A DNA stretch of 64,000 nt, taken from assembly GCF_039527675.1 (NCBI RefSeq), contig NZ_BAAAKI010000001.1, positions 124,001 through 188,000 of the forward strand, read 5' to 3'. Made by a program: the position numbers and the translations under genes. Of this stretch, positions 16,966-24,098 are shown in pieces. Within the stretch, counting starts at the first letter, position 1, and every line of letters starts with the position of its first letter. Under the pieces are notes generated by a model. The model saw nothing but the letters and a program-made list of their open reading frames with translations. It ran no database searches and had not been told where the DNA came from. The stretch is from Luteococcus sanguinis (GTDB lineage: Bacteria > Actinomycetota > Actinomycetes > Propionibacteriales > Propionibacteriaceae).

Positions 16966-18890
16966 CGCTGGCCTCCTTGGGTCTCGTCGGTGTGTGCGGA
17001 GTGCTTGGGGCCCTCGGTGCCGCGCGCCACCAGCGCGCGATAGTCGTCGCGGGCGAGCAACTGTTCGTGGGTGCCGTGGGCAACGGCCCGCCCATCGGCC
17101 ACCAGGACGACGTCGTCGGCGTGGTGCAGCCACAGCGGGGAGACGGTGGTGACGACGGTCGTGCGCCCGCGGCGGAGCTCGGGGACGCGTTGCGCGATCC
17201 GGGCCTCGGTGTGGGCATCGACGGCCGAGGTGGGTTCCACCAGGACGAGCACCTCCGGCTCGGCCAGCAACGCACGGGCCAGCACGAGCCGTTGGCGCTG
17301 GCCGCCGGACAGCCCTCGTCCGCGCTCGTCCAGACGCCCCTGCCAGCCGCCCGGGAGCGCGTCGTAGACGTCCTCGGCGGAGGCCGCCCGCAACGCGGCC
17401 TCGGCCTGCTCGCGTGTGGATCGTCCATGCGGGTCGAGCAGTTCCTGCAGGGTCCCGGCGAAGACCAGCGAGCCAGTGTCGCTGACCAGCACCGTGCGAC
17501 GCAGTTCGGCGAGGTCGACGCGCGACAGGTCGACGCCGCCGATGGTGACACCCCACTCCTGGTCGGCGGCCTGCTCGTCCTCGGCCGCGATCTGGTCGCG
17601 GAGTTCGGCCTTCTCGGCACGGGCGCGCTTGGCCGCGCGTCCCTTGAGCCCCTCCTCGATCTCGAGGCTGACGGGCTCGGTGGCGGCAGGAAGATAGCGT
17701 CCGAGCCGGTCGGCCAGCGCGGCGGTGCTGTCTGGGACGGCGCTGACCAGGACGGTCAGCCGACCGGGCTGGATGCGCAGCCCGGAGGGCTCGTCGACGA
17801 TCTGGGCGGCGCTCGGGATCGCCACCGGGGCGGCCGGCTGGTTCCACGGCGGCTGCTGCCCCAGCACGGCGATCGTCTTCTTCGCGGCGACGGTCGCTTG
17901 CACCCACTTCTGCGCGAACTCGAAGATCGTCGAGATGGGCCAGACCAGGAACATCGCGTAGCCGAAGAAGCTGACCAGCTGCCCGATGGTCAGCCGTCCG
18001 GCGATCAGTTCGCGGGCGCCGAGCCAGGTCAGGGTCACCAGCAGCAAACCGGAGAGCAGGACGCCGAGTGAGTCCACCGCGGCCTGCCAGGCACCCGTCC
18101 GCACGCCCGCGGAGCGGACCCGCTGCGACTGCGCCGCGTAGTTCTGCCCGAAGGTCTGCTCGCCACCAATGCCGCGCAGGATGCGCAGGCCCGCCACGAT
18201 GTCGGTGGCCATGCCGGTGAGCTCGGACGACCGTCCGCGCTCGGTCGCCTGGGCGCGCTGGAGCGGACGCAGGAGCGGGGAGGCAGCGCCCACCAGCACC
18301 GGCGCCGCGACCAGCGTGACGATGCCCAGCACGAAGGACTCATTGAGCACCAGCACCGCGACGAAGATGAAGGCCACCACGGCGGCGATGGTGCGGGCGA
18401 CGATCTCGGCCAGCGCGCCGAAGGTGTCGGCGTCACCTGAGGCCACCGAGAGCATCTCGCCGGCGGGGGTGCGGCGCGGGGCCACGTGGCCCATCTGCAC
18501 CACCTTGCGCAGCACCAGCTTCATGGTCTTGTACATCGCGACCAGCCAGGCGGTGACCACCGCGCTGTGCATCGCGACGCCACCGACGACGCCGACGGTG
18601 ATCGCCACGGCCATCCAGGCCGCCCACTTGAGCGCGGCCACCATGTCGTGGCGCATGACGCCATTGTCGATCGCCTGGCCGAGCAGCCAGGGGTTCACGG
18701 CGCTGGGGACGAACCACATCAGCCCAAGCACGGTGCACAGCGCCAGCAGGTCCTTCTGACCCCGCAGCACCCAGCGAAGGAAGGCCTGCGGCGAGCGGGT
18801 GTCGGGGTCGTCAGGGTGCGGCCGGGCGCCATACAGCTGGCTGCGTGAGCGCACGCTGAATGCTTCGGTGGTCGGTGGGAATGTCTGCAT
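16962..18890 (-). CDS. ABC exporter, ATP-binding/permease subunit with degenerate Walker A/B and H-loop
   Basis: A 642-aa partner of the preceding half-transporter. After a transmembrane domain (about residues 45-330) the nucleotide-binding domain has lost key ATPase residues. The Walker A position reads VSAVPDSTAALA with no GxxGxGK(S/T). Walker B ends LVLVEPTSAVD, with Val where Asp should be. The H-loop reads TTVSPLW without His. The signature GLSGGQRQRL is intact. A charged insert rich in Lys, Arg, Glu and Ala (about residues 435-475) sits between the Walker A position and the Q-loop. The ATG at 18890 is preferred for its AGGGTGGG-like ribosome site; a GTG at 18923 is an in-frame alternative. 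Confidence 0.85.
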   Translation of the reverse strand: MQTFPPTTEAFSVRSRSQLYGARPHPDDPDTRSPQAFLRWVLRGQKDLLALCTVLGLMWFVPSAVNPWLLGQAIDNGVMRHDMVAALKWAAWMAVAITVGVVGGVAMHSAVVTAWLVAMYKTMKLVLRKVVQMGHVAPRRTPAGEMLSVASGDADTFGALAEIVARTIAAVVAFIFVAVLVLNESFVLGIVTLVAAPVLVGAASPLLRPLQRAQATERGRSSELTGMATDIVAGLRILRGIGGEQTFGQNYAAQSQRVRSAGVRTGAWQAAVDSLGVLLSGLLLVTLTWLGARELIAGRLTIGQLVSFFGYAMFLVWPISTIFEFAQKWVQATVAAKKTIAVLGQQPPWNQPAAPVAIPSAAQIVDEPSGLRIQPGRLTVLVSAVPDSTAALADRLGRYLPAATEPVSLEIEEGLKGRAAKRARAEKAELRDQIAAEDEQAADQEWGVTIGGVDLSRVDLAELRRTVLVSDTGSLVFAGTLQELLDPHGRSTREQAEAALRAASAEDVYDALPGGWQGRLDERGRGLSGGQRQRLVLARALLAEPEVLVLVEPTSAVDAHTEARIAQRVPELRRGRTTVVTTVSPLWLHHADDVVLVADGRAVAHGTHEQLLARDDYRALVARGTEGPKHSAHTDETQGGQR

Positions 18891-18921
18891 GTCGGGGCCC
18901 ACCCTAGAGGCGGGCCCCGAC
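18891..18921 (-). promoter_or_regulatory. GC hairpin at the translation start of the ABC exporter operon
   Basis: GTCGGGGCCC (18891-18900) pairs perfectly with GGGCCCCGAC (18912-18921), leaving an 11-nt loop that contains part of the AGGGTGGG ribosome-binding region on the - strand. It sits directly against the ATG at 18890, so it could limit translation of the exporter relative to the upstream membrane gene, or attenuate read-through. Confidence 0.45.
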
Positions 18922-18958
18922 ACTTTTCACCGGGTTTTCAGGGGCCTGCCAAACAGGT

Positions 18959-20197
18959 TCATTCGGCCTCGACGGCACCCTGGATGTGGATGACCTCGTC
19001 GTCGCGGTGGTGGCCGACGACCAGCAGCACCATTCCAACGAGCAACCAGCCCAGCAGCACCAGCCAGCTGGTCAGTTGGGGAGCGTCGGGGAAGTAGGAC
19101 TCGATGCGCATCAGGTTGCCTGCGGCACCGGGGACGAAGTACTGGCCGATCTGGCCCCACGCGCCTGGCAGCCACTCCTTGGGCATGGCCAGCGACGAGA
19201 TCGGGTTGCCGACGAACATCGTGACCACCGCACCCAGGGCGATGCCGGGCTGGCCGAGCAGGGCCTGGGCGCCGGTGATGAAGGCGGCGGTCGCGGCGAT
19301 CGCGGCACCACAGACGGCCCAGATCATCGCGAAGCTGCCGGTGACGAAGCCGAACCAGGTGTGCAGCACCAGCGCGAGGCCCAGGCCACCGAGGATCCCA
19401 TAGCCGAGTACGGCGACGGCGCGACGCTTCCAGCCGACGACCAGCATGGAGATCATCACGCCGCCGATCATGCCGCCCATCGCCAGCGGAAGGCCGGCGA
19501 TGGCGAAGCCGGAGCCGCGCGAGTCGCTCGAAGCCAGCGGGACGATGTCGGCCACCTGCACCGACGGGGTGGTGATCGCCTCGACGGCGGCCTTCTGCTT
19601 GACCACCTCGGCGGCCAGTGTCTTGGCCTGGGCCTGGGCGGTGGCGAGCTGGGTGGCCAACGCCTTCTGCTGGGCGGCGGGCAGGGACGCCTGCACCTGA
19701 GCCAGCGTCTGGGCGGAAGCCTGCGCTGCCGCGGCCCTGGCGGCCGTGGTGGCGAGTTGCTGGGCAGCGGTCTGCTTGGCGGTGGCCGCGACAGTCATCT
19801 GCTGGGCGGTCATCTTCTGCGCCATCTGCGCGAGCATCTGGGTCGCGGCGGACGATCCGGCCGAGGCGGTCAGCACCTGGGTGGCCTCCCCCGCCTTCGT
19901 CGGCATGATGACGGCGCCGTAGACCTCACGCTGCTTGATGGCCTCCTCGGCCTCGGCGGTGCTGGGGTAGCTGGTCAGTTCGAAGGGATCGTCTGCGGCA
20001 TCAAACGCCTGCTGGAGCTGGGCCTGCTGCTCGCTGGTCGCGACGACGCCCAGCGGCATGTCCTTGACCTTGGCGGTGTAGGTGGGCCAGCCGAAGGCCA
20101 GCAGCACGAGGACGACGACCAGCGAGGCGCCGAGGATGGTGCGGATGGTGGCGTTCCACGTCGAGTGGACCTGCGGGGTGGTGACCGAGGACGACAT
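18959..20197 (-). CDS. ABC-2/YhgE-Pip-like membrane protein (DUF3533-type)
   Basis: A 412-aa protein. One N-terminal transmembrane helix (about residues 19-38) is followed by a large extracytoplasmic region to about residue 215. The second half of that region is a long Ala/Gln/Thr-rich helix, probably coiled coil (AAQQLATTAARAAAAQASAQ). Five or six C-terminal membrane helices end the protein. This layout matches YhgE/Pip and ABC-2-type permeases related to DUF3533. It starts at the ATG after AAGGAAGC. It is the first gene of an operon with the ABC exporter and diverges from a TetR gene with two shared operator-like elements, so it is probably TetR-controlled and part of an efflux or envelope-stress module. 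Confidence 0.75.
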   Translation of the reverse strand: MSSSVTTPQVHSTWNATIRTILGASLVVVLVLLAFGWPTYTAKVKDMPLGVVATSEQQAQLQQAFDAADDPFELTSYPSTAEAEEAIKQREVYGAVIMPTKAGEATQVLTASAGSSAATQMLAQMAQKMTAQQMTVAATAKQTAAQQLATTAARAAAAQASAQTLAQVQASLPAAQQKALATQLATAQAQAKTLAAEVVKQKAAVEAITTPSVQVADIVPLASSDSRGSGFAIAGLPLAMGGMIGGVMISMLVVGWKRRAVAVLGYGILGGLGLALVLHTWFGFVTGSFAMIWAVCGAAIAATAAFITGAQALLGQPGIALGAVVTMFVGNPISSLAMPKEWLPGAWGQIGQYFVPGAAGNLMRIESYFPDAPQLTSWLVLLGWLLVGMVLLVVGHHRDDEVIHIQGAVEAE

Positions 20198-20215
20198 CGG
20201 GCTTCCTTCCAAAAA

Positions 20216-20278
20216 GAATGTTCGTTCTCCATGGTGGGGGCTCTCCACGGGGCTGTCAAACTGAACATTCGTTTTGTT
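20216..20278. promoter_or_regulatory. TetR operator pair between the membrane-protein operon and tetR
   Basis: GAATGTTCGTTCT (20216-20228) and GAACATTCGTTTT (20263-20275) share the pattern GAAYRTTCGTTYT, 47 bp apart. Each begins with GAAYRTTC, and GAATGTTC is the reverse complement of GAACATTC. The first lies 5' of the - strand operon and the second overlaps the tetR -10 region, so one repressor could control both directions. Confidence 0.6.
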
Positions 20279-20283
20279 AAGCT
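20278..20283 (+). promoter_or_regulatory. -10 box, leaderless tetR transcript
   Basis: TAAGCT is followed by 7 nt and the ATG at 20291, without a ribosome site. It adjoins the second operator copy. Confidence 0.5.
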
Positions 20284-20290
20284 GCCTCTC

Positions 20291-20890
20291 ATGCCAAAGG
20301 TCTCCGACGAACACCGGCTCGCCCAGCGCGACCGCATCCAGCACGCCGCGATCGCGGTGGCACGCCGAAAGGGCGTACAGGCGGCGACCATGGCCGAGAT
20401 CATCGCCGAGTCCGGGCTGTCGGCCGGTGCCATCTACGGCTACTACGCCAGCAAGGACGACCTGATCCTCGACCTGGCGCAGACGGTTCTCGGCTCGCGG
20501 ATCGGGATTGCCGAGGGCCTGCTCGGCCTGCCAGAGGTCCCACCCCCTGCCGTGGCGATGCAGGTCCTTATGCGTGACCTCCCTGAGGACTGGCTCGCTG
20601 GCGGCCTGATGCTGCAGTTCTGGGGCGTGGCCGCCGCAGACGACCGGATGCGCGAAGCCGCACTCGAACTCGGCCATACGATGATCATGGTGATGGAGCG
20701 ATACCTCACCGCGTGGTACCACCACGGAGGTGCCGATGTCGATCAGGCAGCTGCCATGGCCGGGAAGGCCACTCCGGCCATGCTGGCCCTGGCTCAGGGC
20801 TACATCATGCAGCGCAGCATCGGCCTGCTGACCGACTTCACGCCCTACGGCGAAGCCATCGAGCAACTCGTGGGCAATGCCCCCCGCTGA
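20291..20890 (+). CDS. TetR/AcrR-family transcriptional repressor
   Basis: A 199-aa TetR protein. The N-terminal HTH spans about residues 15-60, with IQHAAIAVARRKGVQAATMAEII and the recognition-helix segment SAGAIYGYYASKDDLI, close to the TetR consensus. The C-terminal ligand domain is specific to this branch and gives no ligand clue. It diverges from the ABC-2-like/ABC exporter operon, which it most likely represses together with itself through the shared GAAYRTTCGTT elements. Its 3' end overlaps the convergent DUF4921 gene by 46 bp. Confidence 0.9.
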   Translation: MPKVSDEHRLAQRDRIQHAAIAVARRKGVQAATMAEIIAESGLSAGAIYGYYASKDDLILDLAQTVLGSRIGIAEGLLGLPEVPPPAVAMQVLMRDLPEDWLAGGLMLQFWGVAAADDRMREAALELGHTMIMVMERYLTAWYHHGGADVDQAAAMAGKATPAMLALAQGYIMQRSIGLLTDFTPYGEAIEQLVGNAPR

Positions 20891-22164
20891 ATGCCGCACT
20901 CGTCCCCCAGCCGGACGTCCGCGATCGCCCTCTGTTGCCGCAGGGTGCGCAGCTTGGGCAACAACCGATCACGCAGCGACCAGGGCGAGATGGTGTTGAG
21001 GTAGATCCCGGTGCTGCCCTCGAAACCGGCCAACGTCGAGATGCGCCACACGACCTCCACCCGCCAGGGCACCAGCTCGGCGACATCGGGAGGGCGGTGC
21101 GTCCACTCCTCATTGCACGGGATCTCTGGGCCGGACGCTGCGTGCATCGCATGGACGAGGTCCGACATGGCGGCGACCTGCTCGTCCGACTGCTCCCACG
21201 GACGACGGCTGGACCGTGACCAGACCTCGACGGTCGGATAGCGGTGCCCGAACCCCACCCAGGCGACCGCATGGTCGTTCTCGGCCAGCACCAGACCATG
21301 CTCGAGGGCAATGTCGAGCCCCAGCACATTGCAGGCATTCGCGTCCCGGGCCAGTGCCGCGGCGATGGCTTCGACGTCCTGCCCGTGCTCGTCGATGGCC
21401 ACGACCTGTTTGTGCAGGTGGTCGAAGGATGCCCCGGCCGGTTTGAGCCAGTTCTGGAAGGTGGCGACGTAGCGGACGTGTGAGTTGGCCCGGTAGAGGT
21501 GCGCCATCGCGTCCAGCGTCATCCGCAGGTACTGCCGGTGCTCTTCGACAGCAAGGGTTCCCGAGGACGCCAACTGGTCGGTGGAGACGGCCTCTTCGAC
21601 GAAATGACGGCGCGGTACCACGAGCTCATGGCCACTGGAGAACCATCCCAGTGAGATCTTGACGATTTCCTCAAGACCATTCTCCTTTTCAATTCCCGCA
21701 GCCTTTGCCCGTGCCTCCACAAGGGCCGTGAGGTGGCGTTCTCCAGCCTCGTCGGACACATAATCGCGCGCCCGCTGCTCGTCCTCGGCCGGGGGCTGAA
21801 AACCGTGGTTCTGCGTCCAGTAGGGGAGGGGCAGGATCTCGAAGAGATTGGGAATGCGCCGAAACTCGGCCACGGTCTCCTGTAGTTCACGGGCCATCAA
21901 GCCCTTGACCTCCATCATGGTGCCGGACGCGTTCACCACTCGTGACTTCTCTGGGGGCGTGTCCAGGTAGCGCTCGCTGCAGAAGGCGCAGAAGCGGCGC
22001 TCCTCGCCGGCGAGCAAGGGACGCGCGTCGATGGTTGGGCTCGCCAGCGGCCTGTTGCCTCGCCCTGGGACGGTCCACACCTGCGTCCCCGTGAAGGGAT
22101 TGCGCTGCTTGGTGGTGCCGTCGGGCAACGCCACGAGCGCCTCATCGGGTCGTACACCAGCCAT
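20845..22164 (-). CDS. DUF4921 family protein, galactose-1-phosphate uridylyltransferase-like
   Basis: A 439-aa protein of the GalT branch of the HIT superfamily, assigned here to DUF4921. N-terminal Cys pair RRFCAFCSE (about residues 57-65) fits the GalT zinc site. The nucleotide-transfer region reads GASFDHLHKQVVAI, where GalT has HPHxQ; here it is DHLHKQ, so the nucleotide-transferase His motif is altered. Other GalT-like pieces are ELVVPRRHF and NWLKPAGASFDH. The substrate is unknown and need not be galactose. The start at 22164 fits a leaderless -10 box (TAGTCT, 6 nt spacing). Confidence 0.75.
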   Translation of the reverse strand: MAGVRPDEALVALPDGTTKQRNPFTGTQVWTVPGRGNRPLASPTIDARPLLAGEERRFCAFCSERYLDTPPEKSRVVNASGTMMEVKGLMARELQETVAEFRRIPNLFEILPLPYWTQNHGFQPPAEDEQRARDYVSDEAGERHLTALVEARAKAAGIEKENGLEEIVKISLGWFSSGHELVVPRRHFVEEAVSTDQLASSGTLAVEEHRQYLRMTLDAMAHLYRANSHVRYVATFQNWLKPAGASFDHLHKQVVAIDEHGQDVEAIAAALARDANACNVLGLDIALEHGLVLAENDHAVAWVGFGHRYPTVEVWSRSSRRPWEQSDEQVAAMSDLVHAMHAASGPEIPCNEEWTHRPPDVAELVPWRVEVVWRISTLAGFEGSTGIYLNTISPWSLRDRLLPKLRTLRQQRAIADVRLGDECGIQRGALPTSCSMASP

Positions 22165-22170
22165 GCAAGG

Positions 22171-22176
22171 AGACTA
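22171..22176 (-). promoter_or_regulatory. -10 box, leaderless DUF4921 transcript
   Basis: On the - strand TAGTCT (22176-22171) is followed by CCTTGC and the ATG at 22164. Confidence 0.5.
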
Positions 22177-22582
22177 GCCTCCGCCAACCCACCACGAACC
22201 CAACTCCGTGTCGAAACCTGTCCACTGGCTGAGACTCAGTATTCACTTTCGGCCAGAACTTCGCAGCAATTGCGCAGTCATGACCCTCGCATACGGAACA
22301 TGTCCGGCCCCAACGCGTTTCACCTTCGCCCATTGAGAGTTCAGCGTGAGTCCATCAAATGTTGAATCAATCATCCCCTCAGAGCATGAGTATCGATACT
22401 CAGATCAGCGTAGGTGTGAGCACCAGCCCCGCTCAGTGGAAGGGGTTTTGCGTGAGTCGATTGGCCCAAGGAGTTCGTGCAAGTCTAGGAATGCGGGGGC
22501 GAAATGTCGGGAACGGAGCAGGTCTCCGTCTCGTCGGAATGTGCGGTACACCCCTGCTGCACCGACAGAGAGACGAGCAGTC
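22177..22582 (+). promoter_or_regulatory. Long, lower-GC leader/regulatory region of the whiB-like gene
   Basis: About 400 bp without a supported gene. It is visibly poorer in G+C than its surroundings. It contains a perfect 16-bp palindrome, TGAGTATCGATACTCA, at 22387-22402, and a related half, TGAGACTCAGTATTCAC, around 22230. WhiB genes often have long regulated leaders, so operator and leader functions are likely, but no specific regulator can be named. Confidence 0.4.
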
Positions 22583-23185
22583 ATGAGCCTTGAGATCACC
22601 ACGGATGTGAGCAGCATGACCCACGACGGGCCCGCGCCCTGCGCCACCAACAGCGAGTTGTTCTGGCATCCCCTGGTGGAGGACGCGCGCCCGGCTGGCA
22701 GCCCCGGCGAGCGTCGCGAGCAGCAGCAACTCGTGACCCGCGCCCTCCAGGTGTGCAGCGGCTGCCCCTTGGTCCAGCAGTGCCTCTACCAAGCGGTGGC
22801 CGAGCACAATGTCTCGGGCGTGGCGGGTGGGACGACCCCGCGCCAGCGGAGTCTGATCCGTTCCCACCTGGGTCTCCACGTGGCCGACGAACGCCTGGAC
22901 GCCTTCGCGAGCACGCCCGGCGGGCGGGGTCTCGACCACCTGGCCGTGCTGCGGATGCGGCTGTCCAACCCGAACGAGAGCCTCGAGAACCTGGCGCACC
23001 GCCTCGGCTGCAGTCTGTCCACCGTCAAGCGTCACCTACGCCGCGCCCGCGAACTGTCGAACAACACCCATCCGGCGCCCCACCTGCAGTCGGTGCAACC
23101 GAGCCGGGAACAGGTTCTGCACGCAGCGCGCGTCGTCCTGGGCGGCGGACGCCCCGAAGCGGTCCGTTCCCAGCGGGCCGCCTGA
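22583..23185 (+). CDS. WhiB-family iron-sulfur transcription factor with an added C-terminal HTH
   Basis: A 200-aa protein, about twice the usual WhiB size. The WhiB domain has four cluster ligands: Cys in APCATNSELFWHP, then CSGCPLVQQC (CxxC-x5-C). It is followed by GVAGGTTPRQR, equivalent to the WhiB GVWGG turn, and a basic tail. From about residue 125 there is an extra domain, NESLENLAHRLGCSLSTVKR, that reads as a sigma-region-4/LuxR-like helix-turn-helix. WhiB proteins bind a 4Fe-4S cluster and usually act through sigma factor region 4; this one could bind DNA itself. The ATG at 22583 gives MSLEITTDVSSM; the ribosome site is weak. Confidence 0.85.
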   Translation: MSLEITTDVSSMTHDGPAPCATNSELFWHPLVEDARPAGSPGERREQQQLVTRALQVCSGCPLVQQCLYQAVAEHNVSGVAGGTTPRQRSLIRSHLGLHVADERLDAFASTPGGRGLDHLAVLRMRLSNPNESLENLAHRLGCSLSTVKRHLRRARELSNNTHPAPHLQSVQPSREQVLHAARVVLGGGRPEAVRSQRAA

Positions 23186-23263
23186 GGCAGCTCGGGCCGG
23201 GTCACATCCGAGTGGGTCAGGTCCGGGCCACCAAGAGTCAACCTTCTGGAAACCCGGGCGTGG

Positions 23264-23269
23264 CACTGT
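23264..23269 (+). promoter_or_regulatory. -10 box, leaderless HAD phosphatase transcript
   Basis: CACTGT is followed by 7 nt (GGTCTCC) and the ATG at 23277. No Shine-Dalgarno sequence is visible. Confidence 0.4.
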
Positions 23270-23276
23270 GGTCTCC

Positions 23277-24059
23277 ATGACCTTTCGACCACACCTGGTC
23301 GCCTTCGACATCGACGGAACGCTCGTCGACCGCGAAGGGCGGCTGCCGGACGAACTGGTGGAGGCCGTGGGGCGCATCAAGCGCAGCGGCACCCCCATCG
23401 TCTTGGCCACGGGCCGCAGCTGGATCGACGCGCTGCCGATCCACGAGGCACTGAACCTGCCCGCCGGCCCGAACATCGTCTCCAACGGCGCAGTCATCTG
23501 TGACTACCCGCCTTTTCGCCTGCGCAAGCAGGTGACCTTCGACCCGGCACCGGTCATCCAGAAGGTGGCGACCCTCGCACCACACCTGCACATCGCCGTC
23601 GAGGACCCGAACGGTGGCTACCGCCTCAACCAGCCCTTCCCTGACGGTGAGCTGCACGGCCCGATGAACCTGCAGAGCGTGGACGAGCTGTGCTCCTCGC
23701 CCGTGGTGCGCGTGATCATCCGCGACCCCAACGGCTCGTCCGACGACTTCAAGGGTCTGGCCAAGCAGCTCGGCATGCACGAGGTGAGCTACTTCATCGG
23801 CTGGTCCGCGTGGCTCGACATTGCGCCGATGGGCGTCACCAAGGCCACCGCGCTCAAGCAGGTGGCTGCCTGGCTGGGTGTCAAGCGCAAGCGCGTGCTG
23901 GCACTTGGGGATGGACGCAATGACGTCGAGATGCTGAAGTGGGCCGGTCGAGGGGTCGCGATCGGCGACGCCCCGCCCGAGGTGCAGGAGGTCGCCGACC
24001 ACGTCACAGGCCTGTTCGACGAAGGCGGGACCCTCGCCGAGATCAACCGCTGGTTCTGA
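23277..24059 (+). CDS. HAD-superfamily phosphatase, Cof type
   Basis: A 260-aa cytosolic phosphatase of the Cof/YidA branch. Motif I is AFDIDGTLVDREG with both catalytic Asp residues near the N-terminus. Motif II is VLATGRSW. Motif III/IV is KRVLALGDGRNDVEML with the DG-x-ND magnesium site (about residue 205). The C2-type cap lies between about residues 85 and 185. Members hydrolyse sugar phosphates, flavin or other small phosphates; the substrate is not predictable. It starts at the ATG at 23277 behind a leaderless -10 box and converges on serS, separated by a short hairpin. Confidence 0.85.
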   Translation: MTFRPHLVAFDIDGTLVDREGRLPDELVEAVGRIKRSGTPIVLATGRSWIDALPIHEALNLPAGPNIVSNGAVICDYPPFRLRKQVTFDPAPVIQKVATLAPHLHIAVEDPNGGYRLNQPFPDGELHGPMNLQSVDELCSSPVVRVIIRDPNGSSDDFKGLAKQLGMHEVSYFIGWSAWLDIAPMGVTKATALKQVAAWLGVKRKRVLALGDGRNDVEMLKWAGRGVAIGDAPPEVQEVADHVTGLFDEGGTLAEINRWF

Positions 24060-24074
24060 GCCGGTCGAGCGCGC

Positions 24075-24098
24075 GCCCCAGGGCTTTCAGGCCTTGGG
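24075..24098. terminator. Hairpin between convergent HAD phosphatase and serS genes
   Basis: CCCCAGGGC and GCCTTGGGG pair with one mismatch around CTTTCA. The right arm overlaps the last codons of serS. Confidence 0.5.

Noticed and set aside
20845..20890. 46-bp overlap of the tetR and DUF4921 3' ends as an annotation error
   Set aside because: Both C-termini read as normal protein to their stops; convergent overlaps of this size occur in compact genomes.
22346..22582. In-frame upstream extension of the whiB-like gene to 22346
   Set aside because: The extra 79 residues have no WhiB similarity and fall in the low-GC leader; the family N-terminus begins at 22583.
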